Source: Pseudomonadota bacterium
Lineage (GTDB): Bacteria > Pseudomonadota > Gammaproteobacteria > Steroidobacterales > Steroidobacteraceae
Reading direction: 5' to 3'
NCBI GenBank assembly: GCA_021850555.1
Contig: JAJZLX010000117.1
Span: 1-9,482, forward strand
DNA: 9,482 nucleotides
A model generated the notes under the pieces. That model ran no database searches, was not told the origin of the DNA, and saw only the letters and a program-made list of their open reading frames with translations. Shown here piece by piece: positions 1 through 5,289 of the stretch (positions within the stretch are counted from its first letter, which is position 1; every line of letters starts with the position of its first letter). Position numbers and translations under genes: made by a program.

Positions 1-496
1 TTCCGTCATAGCTCCGCTGGTTGCTTGCCGTTGCCAGGCGTCGGCGCGCCTCGTCGCGCTGCTCGCTAATCAATCGGCGGTGCGCCTTGACCCGCACGAG
101 GAGTTCGTTCGGTCCAATACGGGCCGCAGATCCAGTGAGTCGGAAGCGGTAGCGCCTGTAGTTGTTCTGCGTGGTTCCGATCAGCGTGCCGTTGACCCAG
201 AGGTCAGCGTACGTGTCGATTCCCTGGACATCGAGCGCGAGGTCTTCGCCGATCTGGTCGAGTTCGTACGTGCTGCGATAGCACCAATCCGACTCCGCTA
301 CCCACGAAGCTGCGCGCGCGGCCGCCGTGCTGGCAAAGGGGTTCTGGAGCAAACCAGCGCGGACGAGGTCGTATTGCACGGCGCCGGGCACCGCTGCGGG
401 CAGCCAATTAAGCATCCTAGGATCGGGCGCGACTTCCTCGGGATAGTCCGTGGGGAGTTGGGCAACTTGCCAAACGCGAAGAGCGAGGGTGTCCAC
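1..496 (-). CDS. Glycoside hydrolase family 2 protein, beta-mannosidase-like (N-terminal part; runs off the left edge)
   Basis: I translated this frame by hand: 165 residues are present and the gene continues past position 1. They match the N-terminal sugar-binding (jelly-roll) domain of GH2 beta-mannosidases. Visible marks are W31 and VPG at 36-38 (the W-x-x-A-x-VPG entry motif), a DL-x-x-x-GL-x-x-NPF stretch at about 43-54, SDWCYR at 69-74, and GIDTYADLWVNG at 92-103, the typical 'D-T-x-A-x-x-x-x-NG' strand pair. The catalytic TIM barrel, with its two Glu residues, lies outside the window, so activity cannot be judged. No signal peptide is seen, so the enzyme is probably cytoplasmic. The start chosen is GTG at 494-496; the GAGAGG ahead of it overlaps the last codons of the upstream dehydrogenase gene, with a 9-nt spacing. 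The 6-bp gap implies one transcript and possibly translational coupling. Within GH2, beta-mannosidase is the best fit, but a relative with another exo-specificity is possible. Confidence 0.85.
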   Translation of the reverse strand, partial: MDTLALRVWQVAQLPTDYPEEVAPDPRMLNWLPAAVPGAVQYDLVRAGLLQNPFASTAAARAASWVAESDWCYRSTYELDQIGEDLALDVQGIDTYADLWVNGTLIGTTQNNYRRYRFRLTGSAARIGPNELLVRVKAHRRLISEQRDEARRRLATASNQRSYDG

Positions 497-502
497 TGGT
501 GG

Positions 503-1534
503 TTACCTCTCTGAAAGCGTGTAGACGTCTTCCGGAACGAGCGCGTTGCGCAAGGGCTGTCCCATGCGGTACCGGTGGATGTTGTCTCGTATGATTGCCA
601 GGCACTCTCCTTGAAAATCGGGCATCTCCGGTGTCATGTGGGGAGTGATGATCACGTGCGGCAGACTCCAAAGCGGGCTTTCGGCGGCAAGGGGCTCGCT
701 GGTGAAAACATCGAGGCCGGCACCTGCGATACTCCCCTCTTGCAAGGCGCGCACGAGGGCGCCTTCGTCAACGACCGCGCCCCGTGCGACGTTGACGAGA
801 TAAGCAGTCGATTTCATTGCTGCCAGCTCTTCATCGCGGACCAATAGGCGAGTTTCATTACTAAGGCGCGTTGCCAATACGACGACATCGCTCTCTTTGA
901 GGAGAGGGGTTAGGCGCTCTCCGCGCTCCACGCTGTACACATGATCCACGTCAGCCGGGACGGGCTGATCACTCCGGCGGTATCCGAGCACGCGCATATG
1001 GAGCGCCTTTGCCAGGCGTGCGACGGCCATCCCCGTCGCGCCGAGTCCCACGATTCCGATTGTCTTTCCGTACAATCCTCTACGGTCGCTATATCCGGCG
1101 ATCCCACGCCAGCGATGTTCTTGTTGGGCCAGCATCAATGCCGGCGAGTCGTAGATCAGGCTGAGGGTAAGGAAGAGCGCGTGCTCGGCAAGGACCGGCG
1201 CGCTCCGGCCGGCTGAACCGGAGACGATGAGGCCGCGTGCGAATATCTCTGGTCGCGCGGAACTCTCGATGCCCGACGCGTCACAGTGGATCCACTGTAG
1301 GTGCGGCGCCGCGAGAAAGCGATCATCGATCGCGCCAGGGATCACGGCAACATCGGCGTGATCGAGCGCGGCACTCACCGCGTTCTGGTCGCTCCAATCG
1401 ACTTCGATCACCTCCGCGGGCGCGAATGCGTCGCGTAGCGCCTGTTGATGGGTCGCGGCGTAGGCGACTGCCACGAGCGCGCAGCTGATCTCGCGTGCGC
1501 GCGTGCTGCCATCGCGACCTGATGTCTGCATCAC
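503..1534 (-). CDS. D-isomer-specific 2-hydroxyacid dehydrogenase (first paralogue)
   Basis: This 343-residue protein has the usual length and architecture of the D-2-hydroxyacid dehydrogenase family: a split substrate domain (about 1-120 and 310-343) around a Rossmann domain. The dinucleotide loop is GLGATG at 163-168. The catalytic triad is in place: R251 in VNVARG, E280 in the FTSEP turn, and H299 in ITPHM. The family interconverts 2-oxo acids and D-2-hydroxy acids with NAD(P)H in the cytoplasm. After the second Rossmann strand the sequence is LGYRRSDQ (183-190). It lacks the Asp usual for NAD and has Arg-Arg-Ser, as in NADP-preferring glyoxylate/hydroxypyruvate reductases; cofactor preference is inferred. 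The annotated start is GTG (1532-1534), immediately followed by an ATG (1529-1531). GAGGAG lies 10 nt before the GTG and 13 nt before the ATG, so either may be used. It is the first gene of the leftward unit. The exact substrate is unknown. Confidence 0.92.
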   Translation of the reverse strand: MMQTSGRDGSTRAREISCALVAVAYAATHQQALRDAFAPAEVIEVDWSDQNAVSAALDHADVAVIPGAIDDRFLAAPHLQWIHCDASGIESSARPEIFARGLIVSGSAGRSAPVLAEHALFLTLSLIYDSPALMLAQQEHRWRGIAGYSDRRGLYGKTIGIVGLGATGMAVARLAKALHMRVLGYRRSDQPVPADVDHVYSVERGERLTPLLKESDVVVLATRLSNETRLLVRDEELAAMKSTAYLVNVARGAVVDEGALVRALQEGSIAGAGLDVFTSEPLAAESPLWSLPHVIITPHMTPEMPDFQGECLAIIRDNIHRYRMGQPLRNALVPEDVYTLSER

Positions 1535-1599
1535 TCGTGTCGCACTCCTCTACGGTCGACGAACTCGGTTGCTTCGACTGGGTAGCGCACTCGGCTGAC

Positions 1600-1626
1600 A
1601 AGACACTATGCCAGACAAGTGTGCTT
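1600..1626. promoter_or_regulatory. Imperfect inverted repeat, candidate operator of the divergent control region
   Basis: The left half AAGACACT (1600-1607) is mirrored by AGTGTGCTT (1618-1626), which is the exact reverse complement except for one inserted G, with a 10-bp spacer. The word GACAAG also occurs twice here as a direct repeat (1597-1602 and 1614-1619). The element touches the TTGACC -35 box of the rightward promoter and lies upstream of the leftward gene, so a bound protein could affect both units. The repeat is seen; the role as an operator is inference, and no regulator gene is in the window. Confidence 0.3.
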
Positions 1627-1653
1627 GACCGCCAAGTATGAGCTGCGTAGGGT
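1625..1653 (+). promoter_or_regulatory. Predicted sigma-70-type promoter of the importer operon
   Basis: TTGACC (1625-1630) matches five of six bases of the TTGACA -35 box. A 17-bp spacer follows, then TAGGGT (1648-1653), which keeps the TA....T pattern of -10 boxes in high-GC bacteria. Transcription would start near 1660 and leave a leader of about 145 nt before the binding-protein gene. I found no equally good promoter on the opposite strand for the leftward genes; the nearest -10-like word there is TAGTGT (complement of 1603-1608), without a convincing -35 box. Confidence 0.5.
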
Positions 1654-1705
1654 GATGCCGTGCGGGCACACGAGAGGGGTCGAACGCTCGGGCGCACGGC
1701 GATAG

Positions 1706-1715
1706 CGGTGCACCG
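1706..1715. repeat. 10-bp perfect palindrome CGGTGCACCG in the leader
   Basis: The palindrome is perfect and sits roughly 50 bp downstream of the predicted transcription start. Its first eight bases, CGGTGCAC, recur at 3305-3312 in the gap between the binding-protein and permease genes. A palindrome downstream of a promoter could be a repressor site (roadblock type), but a 10-bp palindrome and one shared 8-mer can arise by chance in this amount of GC-rich sequence. Confidence 0.25.
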
Positions 1716-1728
1716 GGTTCTTGCTCCA

Positions 1729-1749
1729 CCCAGCTCCGGCGGAGGTGGG
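1729..1749 (+). promoter_or_regulatory. Leader stem-loop holding a Shine-Dalgarno-like GGAGG, followed by a G tract
   Basis: Two 10-base arms (CCCAGCTCCG at 1729-1738 and CGGAGGTGGG at 1740-1749) pair with a single G-G mismatch. The one-base spacer means that the real hairpin loop must open a few inner pairs. The right arm contains GGAGG (1741-1745), and a run of seven G (1747-1753) follows. No in-frame start codon stands at a suitable distance after this GGAGG, so it is not the ribosome site of a visible leader peptide. It lies about 60 nt before the binding-protein start. A role in mRNA stability or ribosome standby is conceivable but unproven. Confidence 0.3.
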
Positions 1750-1806
1750 GGGGAAGCCGCGCTCACGTAGGTCCCGCCGGGCTGCGTTCGAAGAAAGAGA
1801 GAGAGC

Positions 1807-3204
1807 ATGGGGGAATCTCTGGTTTGCAAGAGGCCGCGCAGGGGCAGTGCTCGGGGCCGAAGTGTGACGACGGGAGTTGCGCTTAGCCTTGGGATGGCCG
1901 CGACCGCGATAATGACGGCGCCGCAGGCGGCGAGTGCCCATGTCCATAGCCCGCGTGCCAGCCACGCGGTGTCACCTTCGGGCACCATCGCTTATTCGTG
2001 GTGGGGGAGTCCGGGAAGAACCGCACTCACCGAGAAGGTAATCAGCCTCTTCGAAAAGTTCTATCCAAAGGTCAGTGTGACAGCCGAACCGACGGGCAAC
2101 TATGCCAACTATTGGCAGCAGTTGACGGTGGAGGGAGCGGCGCACAACATTCCATGTGTGCCGACAACCCAGACCACTTACCTTGCTGACTACGACCGAA
2201 ACGGCGATCTGCTCCCGCTCAATACGTTGATCAAAGAAGGCAAGATCAATATCTCGGGTATTCCAACCTCGATCATCAAGGGCGGTACCTATAACGGCAA
2301 AATCTACATGATCGGCTATGGCGCCGCTTCTAACGCCATCGTCTACAACGTTGCGATGGCTAAGAAGTACGATATTCCATTGCTAAAGCAAGCAATGACG
2401 AACGTTACTTGGCAGGATTTTCAGAATTGGCTGCTGAGCGCGCAGAAGAAGCTACCGAGCGGCATCAAGGCCATTGACGCCTCTTCAGAATGGTCGCAGC
2501 AGTTCACGTTCGCTTGGGTAACAGGCCAAGGTGAGAAGCCGTACAAGAAGCACGGCAAGGGTTATGAGCTCGGTTTCAGTAAGCAGACCTTGATCAACTA
2601 CTGGAAGTGGTGGCAGAAGTTGATCGACGCGGGAGCAACCACGTCGCCGGCTGTTGCCGCCGAGGAGCCGACTACCTCCGGCGACGATTACCTCGCTCAG
2701 GGACAGGTACTGAGCGCTGATGACACATCAAACTTGTTGGCTGACCAGACCACACTTGATGGTAATCACAAGGGCCTCGTCCAGGACGTCAACTTTCCGA
2801 CGGGTCCATCAGGCGCCAATGGCCAGGCGTTCGACGTGTCAGGTCTCTCAATCGCCTCGAACTGCCAGGACATTCCAGCGGCCGCGGCGTTTGTGAACTT
2901 CTGGATCAATAATCCCCACGCCGCTGATATTTACGACTCGAACAATGGCGCGGTGACGGTGACTTCGCTATTGAACCGTCAGCTGCGAAGCACGAAAAAC
3001 CTCCCTGCGGTCAAGAGAAGCTTGCGCTACTTCAAGCTGATGTTCGCGCAGAACGACCCTGTGGCGTTCAACGCGCCGGGCTACGGTGCCGTCGTCTCCG
3101 ACCTTGAGAGCATCACTCAGGCGGTGCAGTTCAAGAAAGAATCGATGCAGGCAGCGGCCAATCAGTTCTTCAGCGAAGCAGACCAGGTGCTGCAGCAGGG
3201 CTGA
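1807..3204 (+). CDS. ABC transporter sugar-binding protein (extracellular solute-binding protein, family 1)
   Basis: This 465-residue protein is the substrate receptor of a CUT1-type sugar importer. Residues 1-44 form a Sec signal peptide: a basic n-region rich in Arg and Lys (8-18), a hydrophobic core (about 20-38) and an AASA cleavage box (41-44) before HVH. The mature part begins with the family pattern TIAYSWWGSPGRT (60-72), followed by the LFEKFYPKVSV segment (81-91), DLLPLNTLI (134-142) and the NGKIYMIGYG hinge region (163-172). Only two Cys remain in the mature chain (C117 and C353). There is no lipobox Cys after the signal peptide, unlike most Gram-positive binding proteins. The purine-rich GAAAGAGAGAGAG just upstream of the ATG is the ribosome site. 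The gene heads the rightward operon and is followed by a stem-loop. The ligand is probably an oligosaccharide or glycoside, given the two glycosidase genes nearby, but it cannot be read from the sequence. Confidence 0.93.
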   Translation: MGESLVCKRPRRGSARGRSVTTGVALSLGMAATAIMTAPQAASAHVHSPRASHAVSPSGTIAYSWWGSPGRTALTEKVISLFEKFYPKVSVTAEPTGNYANYWQQLTVEGAAHNIPCVPTTQTTYLADYDRNGDLLPLNTLIKEGKINISGIPTSIIKGGTYNGKIYMIGYGAASNAIVYNVAMAKKYDIPLLKQAMTNVTWQDFQNWLLSAQKKLPSGIKAIDASSEWSQQFTFAWVTGQGEKPYKKHGKGYELGFSKQTLINYWKWWQKLIDAGATTSPAVAAEEPTTSGDDYLAQGQVLSADDTSNLLADQTTLDGNHKGLVQDVNFPTGPSGANGQAFDVSGLSIASNCQDIPAAAAFVNFWINNPHAADIYDSNNGAVTVTSLLNRQLRSTKNLPAVKRSLRYFKLMFAQNDPVAFNAPGYGAVVSDLESITQAVQFKKESMQAAANQFFSEADQVLQQG

Positions 3205-3211
3205 CGAGAGA

Positions 3212-3247
3212 GCGCTCCGCCGAGCCTTTAGAACCTCGGCGGAGCGC
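3212..3247 (+). terminator. Perfect 13-bp stem-loop between binding-protein and permease genes
   Basis: GCGCTCCGCCGAG (3212-3224) is the exact reverse complement of CTCGGCGGAGCGC (3235-3247), with a 10-nt loop. It begins 7 nt after the stop codon of the binding-protein gene. No run of T follows (the next bases are CTCTGCC), so it is not a classical intrinsic terminator. In maltose-type operons, hairpins at this place protect the 3' end of the abundant binding-protein mRNA and reduce readthrough into the permease genes; I infer the same role here. The structure is certain at sequence level, the function is not. Confidence 0.7.
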
Positions 3248-3296
3248 CTCTGCCTTGAGCGGTCATCCCGTAATCACGTGGCGATTTGGGGCGTCG

Positions 3297-3306
3297 CGAT
3301 GCATCG
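3297..3306. repeat. 10-bp palindrome CGATGCATCG in the binding protein-permease gap
   Basis: A perfect palindrome overlapped by the 8-mer CGGTGCAC (3305-3312) that also starts the palindrome at 1706. The rest of the 180-bp gap (3205-3384) holds the stem-loop and no convincing promoter. It may be chance or a secondary binding site. Confidence 0.2.
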
Positions 3307-3370
3307 GTGCACTCCTGAAACCCACCCCGAAAACCGCCGGTCCGACGATTCACGGCATCAGCCCATCAGC

Positions 3371-3387
3371 AAGGCAGAACTCTATTG
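3371..3387 (+). promoter_or_regulatory. Weak ribosome site with TTG start for the first permease gene
   Basis: AAGG (3371-3374) stands 10 nt before the TTG codon. Both the short Shine-Dalgarno match and the rare start codon point to low initiation, consistent with permeases being made at much lower levels than the binding protein. This is inferred from sequence only. Confidence 0.45.
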
Positions 3388-4353
3388 ACCGGCAATCAGG
3401 CTCCCACAATCGTCGCAGCGCCCATCCGCGACACAGGTGAACAGCCTCTTGCGCTAGGCGGGCATGGGCTTCGAACTCGGCGACGCGGTCAGGGGCGGGC
3501 CGCGGCACTTTTCCTTGCGCCGTGGGCTTGCGGCTTGATTTTCATCACGATCGGGCCACTGCTCGCCTCTTTGTACCTGTCATTCACTCATTACAACTTA
3601 AGTTCGGCGCCGCAGTGGGCCGGGCTTGCGAACTACCGCGAGATGTTTAGCGATCCGCGATTTTTCACCTCGCTCGAGGTGACCTTCAAATACGTCGGAA
3701 TTTCAGTGCCGCTCGTGCTAGCTGGGGCGCTCGCGCTGGCATTGCTGCTAAATAGGGGAATGCGCGGTCTTGCAATCTATCGGACACTTTTTTACATCCC
3801 CACTCTGATTGGAAGCAGCGTTGCCATCGCTGTGCTGTGGACCGAAGCTTTTTCGGTGAACGGAGCATTCAATCACCTTCTCTCGTTGTTCCACATCCAG
3901 GGCCCACCTTGGCTTGGCGATCCGTCGACCGCGCTTTATACCCTCATTGTCCTGCAGGTGTGGACATTTGGCGGAATAATGGTCATCTTCCTAGCGGGAC
4001 TCCGGCAGATCCCTCGCGAGCTGTATGAGGCAGCGACTGTGGACGGGGCAGGGATGTTCCATCGATTCCGTCGGATCACGCTGCCATTGTTGTCGCCGAT
4101 CGTCTTCTTTAACGGGATCTTGGCCCTCGTCGGAGCATTTCAGACCTTCACACCAGCGTTCATTATCAGCAGCGGCACTGGTGGCCCGATCGACTCCACG
4201 CTGCTGTATTCGCTCTATCTCTATCAACAGGGATTTGTCGATCTCCAGATGGGTTACGCGTCAGCAATGGCGTGGTTTCTCTTGTTGATTATCGCGGGCT
4301 TCACAGGGCTAGCGTTCGCCAGCTCCCGTTACTGGGTCTTCTACAGGGAATAG
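3385..4353 (+). CDS. ABC transporter permease, CUT1 type (MalF/UgpA-like)
   Basis: This 322-residue integral membrane protein is one half of the transmembrane channel of the sugar importer. An Arg-rich cytoplasmic tail (1-38) is followed by about six hydrophobic segments, near 40-66, 103-123, 135-152, 183-206, 236-256 and 291-313. The EAA loop that docks the ATPase is clear at 215-234 (EAA, DGA at 220-222, F, ITLP at 231-234). The start is TTG at 3385-3387, preceded by AAGG with a 10-nt spacing. An in-frame stop lies at 3316-3318, and no ATG or GTG occurs in this frame before the first membrane segment, so TTG is the only ordinary start available. The stop is 2 bp before the next permease gene. 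No ATPase gene is present, as is common for CUT1 systems that share one ATPase. Confidence 0.94.
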   Translation: MTGNQAPTIVAAPIRDTGEQPLALGGHGLRTRRRGQGRAAALFLAPWACGLIFITIGPLLASLYLSFTHYNLSSAPQWAGLANYREMFSDPRFFTSLEVTFKYVGISVPLVLAGALALALLLNRGMRGLAIYRTLFYIPTLIGSSVAIAVLWTEAFSVNGAFNHLLSLFHIQGPPWLGDPSTALYTLIVLQVWTFGGIMVIFLAGLRQIPRELYEAATVDGAGMFHRFRRITLPLLSPIVFFNGILALVGAFQTFTPAFIISSGTGGPIDSTLLYSLYLYQQGFVDLQMGYASAMAWFLLLIIAGFTGLAFASSRYWVFYRE

Positions 4354-4355
4354 CC

Positions 4356-5246
4356 ATGCAGACCGTCATTGCACCGAAGAAGCACGTACTTCCGTTCGCT
4401 CGTCAGCAGCTCTTACCAACTGTCTTATTGCGCCACATCGTCACGATCCTACTGCTGCTCTTTGTGCTCTATCCGGTTATTTGGATGGTGTTTGCCTCCT
4501 TCGGACCATCCTCGGAGGTGTTCAGCCGGGTCGGTCCCTTGCGGGGCCAATGGACGCTCTCGAACTACCCGACGGGATGGGCGCTTTTGCCCGGTGTTAC
4601 CTTTACGCGGATCTTCGCTAATTCGCTGATGGTTTCCGTGTTGGCCGTGCTCGGCAATGTGGTGTCTTGCACGATGGCCGCGTATGCGTTCGCTCGGCTT
4701 AAGTTCCGGCTTCGTGGCGCGCTGTTCGCCGTCATGCTAGGAACGATCCTCCTGCCCTATCAGGTTGTGATCGTGCCGCAATACATCCTTTTTCACAAGA
4801 TCGGCTGGGTCGGCAACTTCTGGCCGCTGATTGTTCCCCCCTTCCTGGCAATCAATGGCTTTTATACGTTCTTGATGGTGCAGTTCATCCGTGGCGTGCC
4901 TCACGAGTTAGACGAAGCTGCGGCCATCGACGGCGCAAATCACTTCTATATCTTCACCCGAGTGATCGTCCCGCTCGCGCTGCCGGCGATGGCCACTGTG
5001 GCGTTGTTCGCGTTCGTAGCGAGCTGGAACGACCTCCTCGGACCGCTGCTGTACCTGACGACTCCGGACAAGTACACGGTGCCGCTTGGTCTCAGCACGT
5101 TCATCAATTCTGGGGGCACCGGAGAAGCTTCCGCGTGGGGCCCCCTATTCGCGATGGCTGTTTGCAGCCTCGGGCCTGTGGTCGGTGTGTTCCTGGCCGC
5201 CCAGCGCTTTCTGGCACAAGGCATCGCAACAACCGGTCTGCGCTAG
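4356..5246 (+). CDS. ABC transporter permease, CUT1 type (MalG/UgpE-like)
   Basis: This 296-residue membrane protein is the partner of the preceding permease. Hydrophobic segments lie near 27-48, 85-110, 120-145, 153-178, 205-226 and 262-285. The EAA loop is at 187-206 (EAAAIDGA, then F, then VIVP), the contact site for the ATPase subunit. The reading frame is open further upstream to a GTG at 4272, but that would overlap the first permease gene by 82 bp. I chose ATG 4356 because AGGGAA lies 5 nt before it and the protein then has the standard MalG-type N-terminus. Only 2 bp separate it from the upstream stop, so the two permeases are probably translationally coupled. A 43-bp gap follows before the glycosidase gene. 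Confidence 0.94.
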   Translation: MQTVIAPKKHVLPFARQQLLPTVLLRHIVTILLLLFVLYPVIWMVFASFGPSSEVFSRVGPLRGQWTLSNYPTGWALLPGVTFTRIFANSLMVSVLAVLGNVVSCTMAAYAFARLKFRLRGALFAVMLGTILLPYQVVIVPQYILFHKIGWVGNFWPLIVPPFLAINGFYTFLMVQFIRGVPHELDEAAAIDGANHFYIFTRVIVPLALPAMATVALFAFVASWNDLLGPLLYLTTPDKYTVPLGLSTFINSGGTGEASAWGPLFAMAVCSLGPVVGVFLAAQRFLAQGIATTGLR

Positions 5247-5289
5247 CAGGGCTTAGGGAGACGAGGGGCACGAAAGGGACAGGTAGCTT

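Larger units (their letters stand above)
1535..1806. other. Divergent intergenic control region
   Basis: This 272-bp non-coding stretch separates the leftward dehydrogenase-GH2 unit from the rightward importer operon. It holds the candidate operator, rightward promoter, palindrome and leader stem-loop listed separately, plus the purine-rich ribosome site at about 1792-1804. Frames crossing it show no coding character. Two divergent catabolic units sharing one control region suggests joint regulation, probably by a regulator encoded outside the window. Confidence 0.6.

Noticed and set aside
80..514. 144-codon open frame on the plus strand at the left edge
   Set aside because: The opposite strand encodes an unmistakable GH2 N-terminal domain over the same bases; this frame has no family features.
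1708..1770. Possible leader peptide starting with GTG, 20 codons ending in TAG
   Set aside because: There is no ribosome site before the GTG and no run of regulatory codons. The Gly run simply reflects the G tract.
1323..1988. 221-codon open frame on the minus strand crossing the control region
   Set aside because: It overlaps the 5' parts of two well-supported divergent genes and the promoter region. The product is Arg- and Ser-rich with no recognisable domain.
3212..3247. Classical rho-independent terminator separating two operons
   Set aside because: No T run follows the stem, and the downstream permeases are the obvious partners of the binding protein, so partial readthrough is more likely than full termination.
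4272..4355. Upstream GTG extension of the second permease
   Set aside because: It would overlap the first permease by 82 bp. The ATG at 4356 has a well-placed AGGGAA and gives the usual N-terminus.
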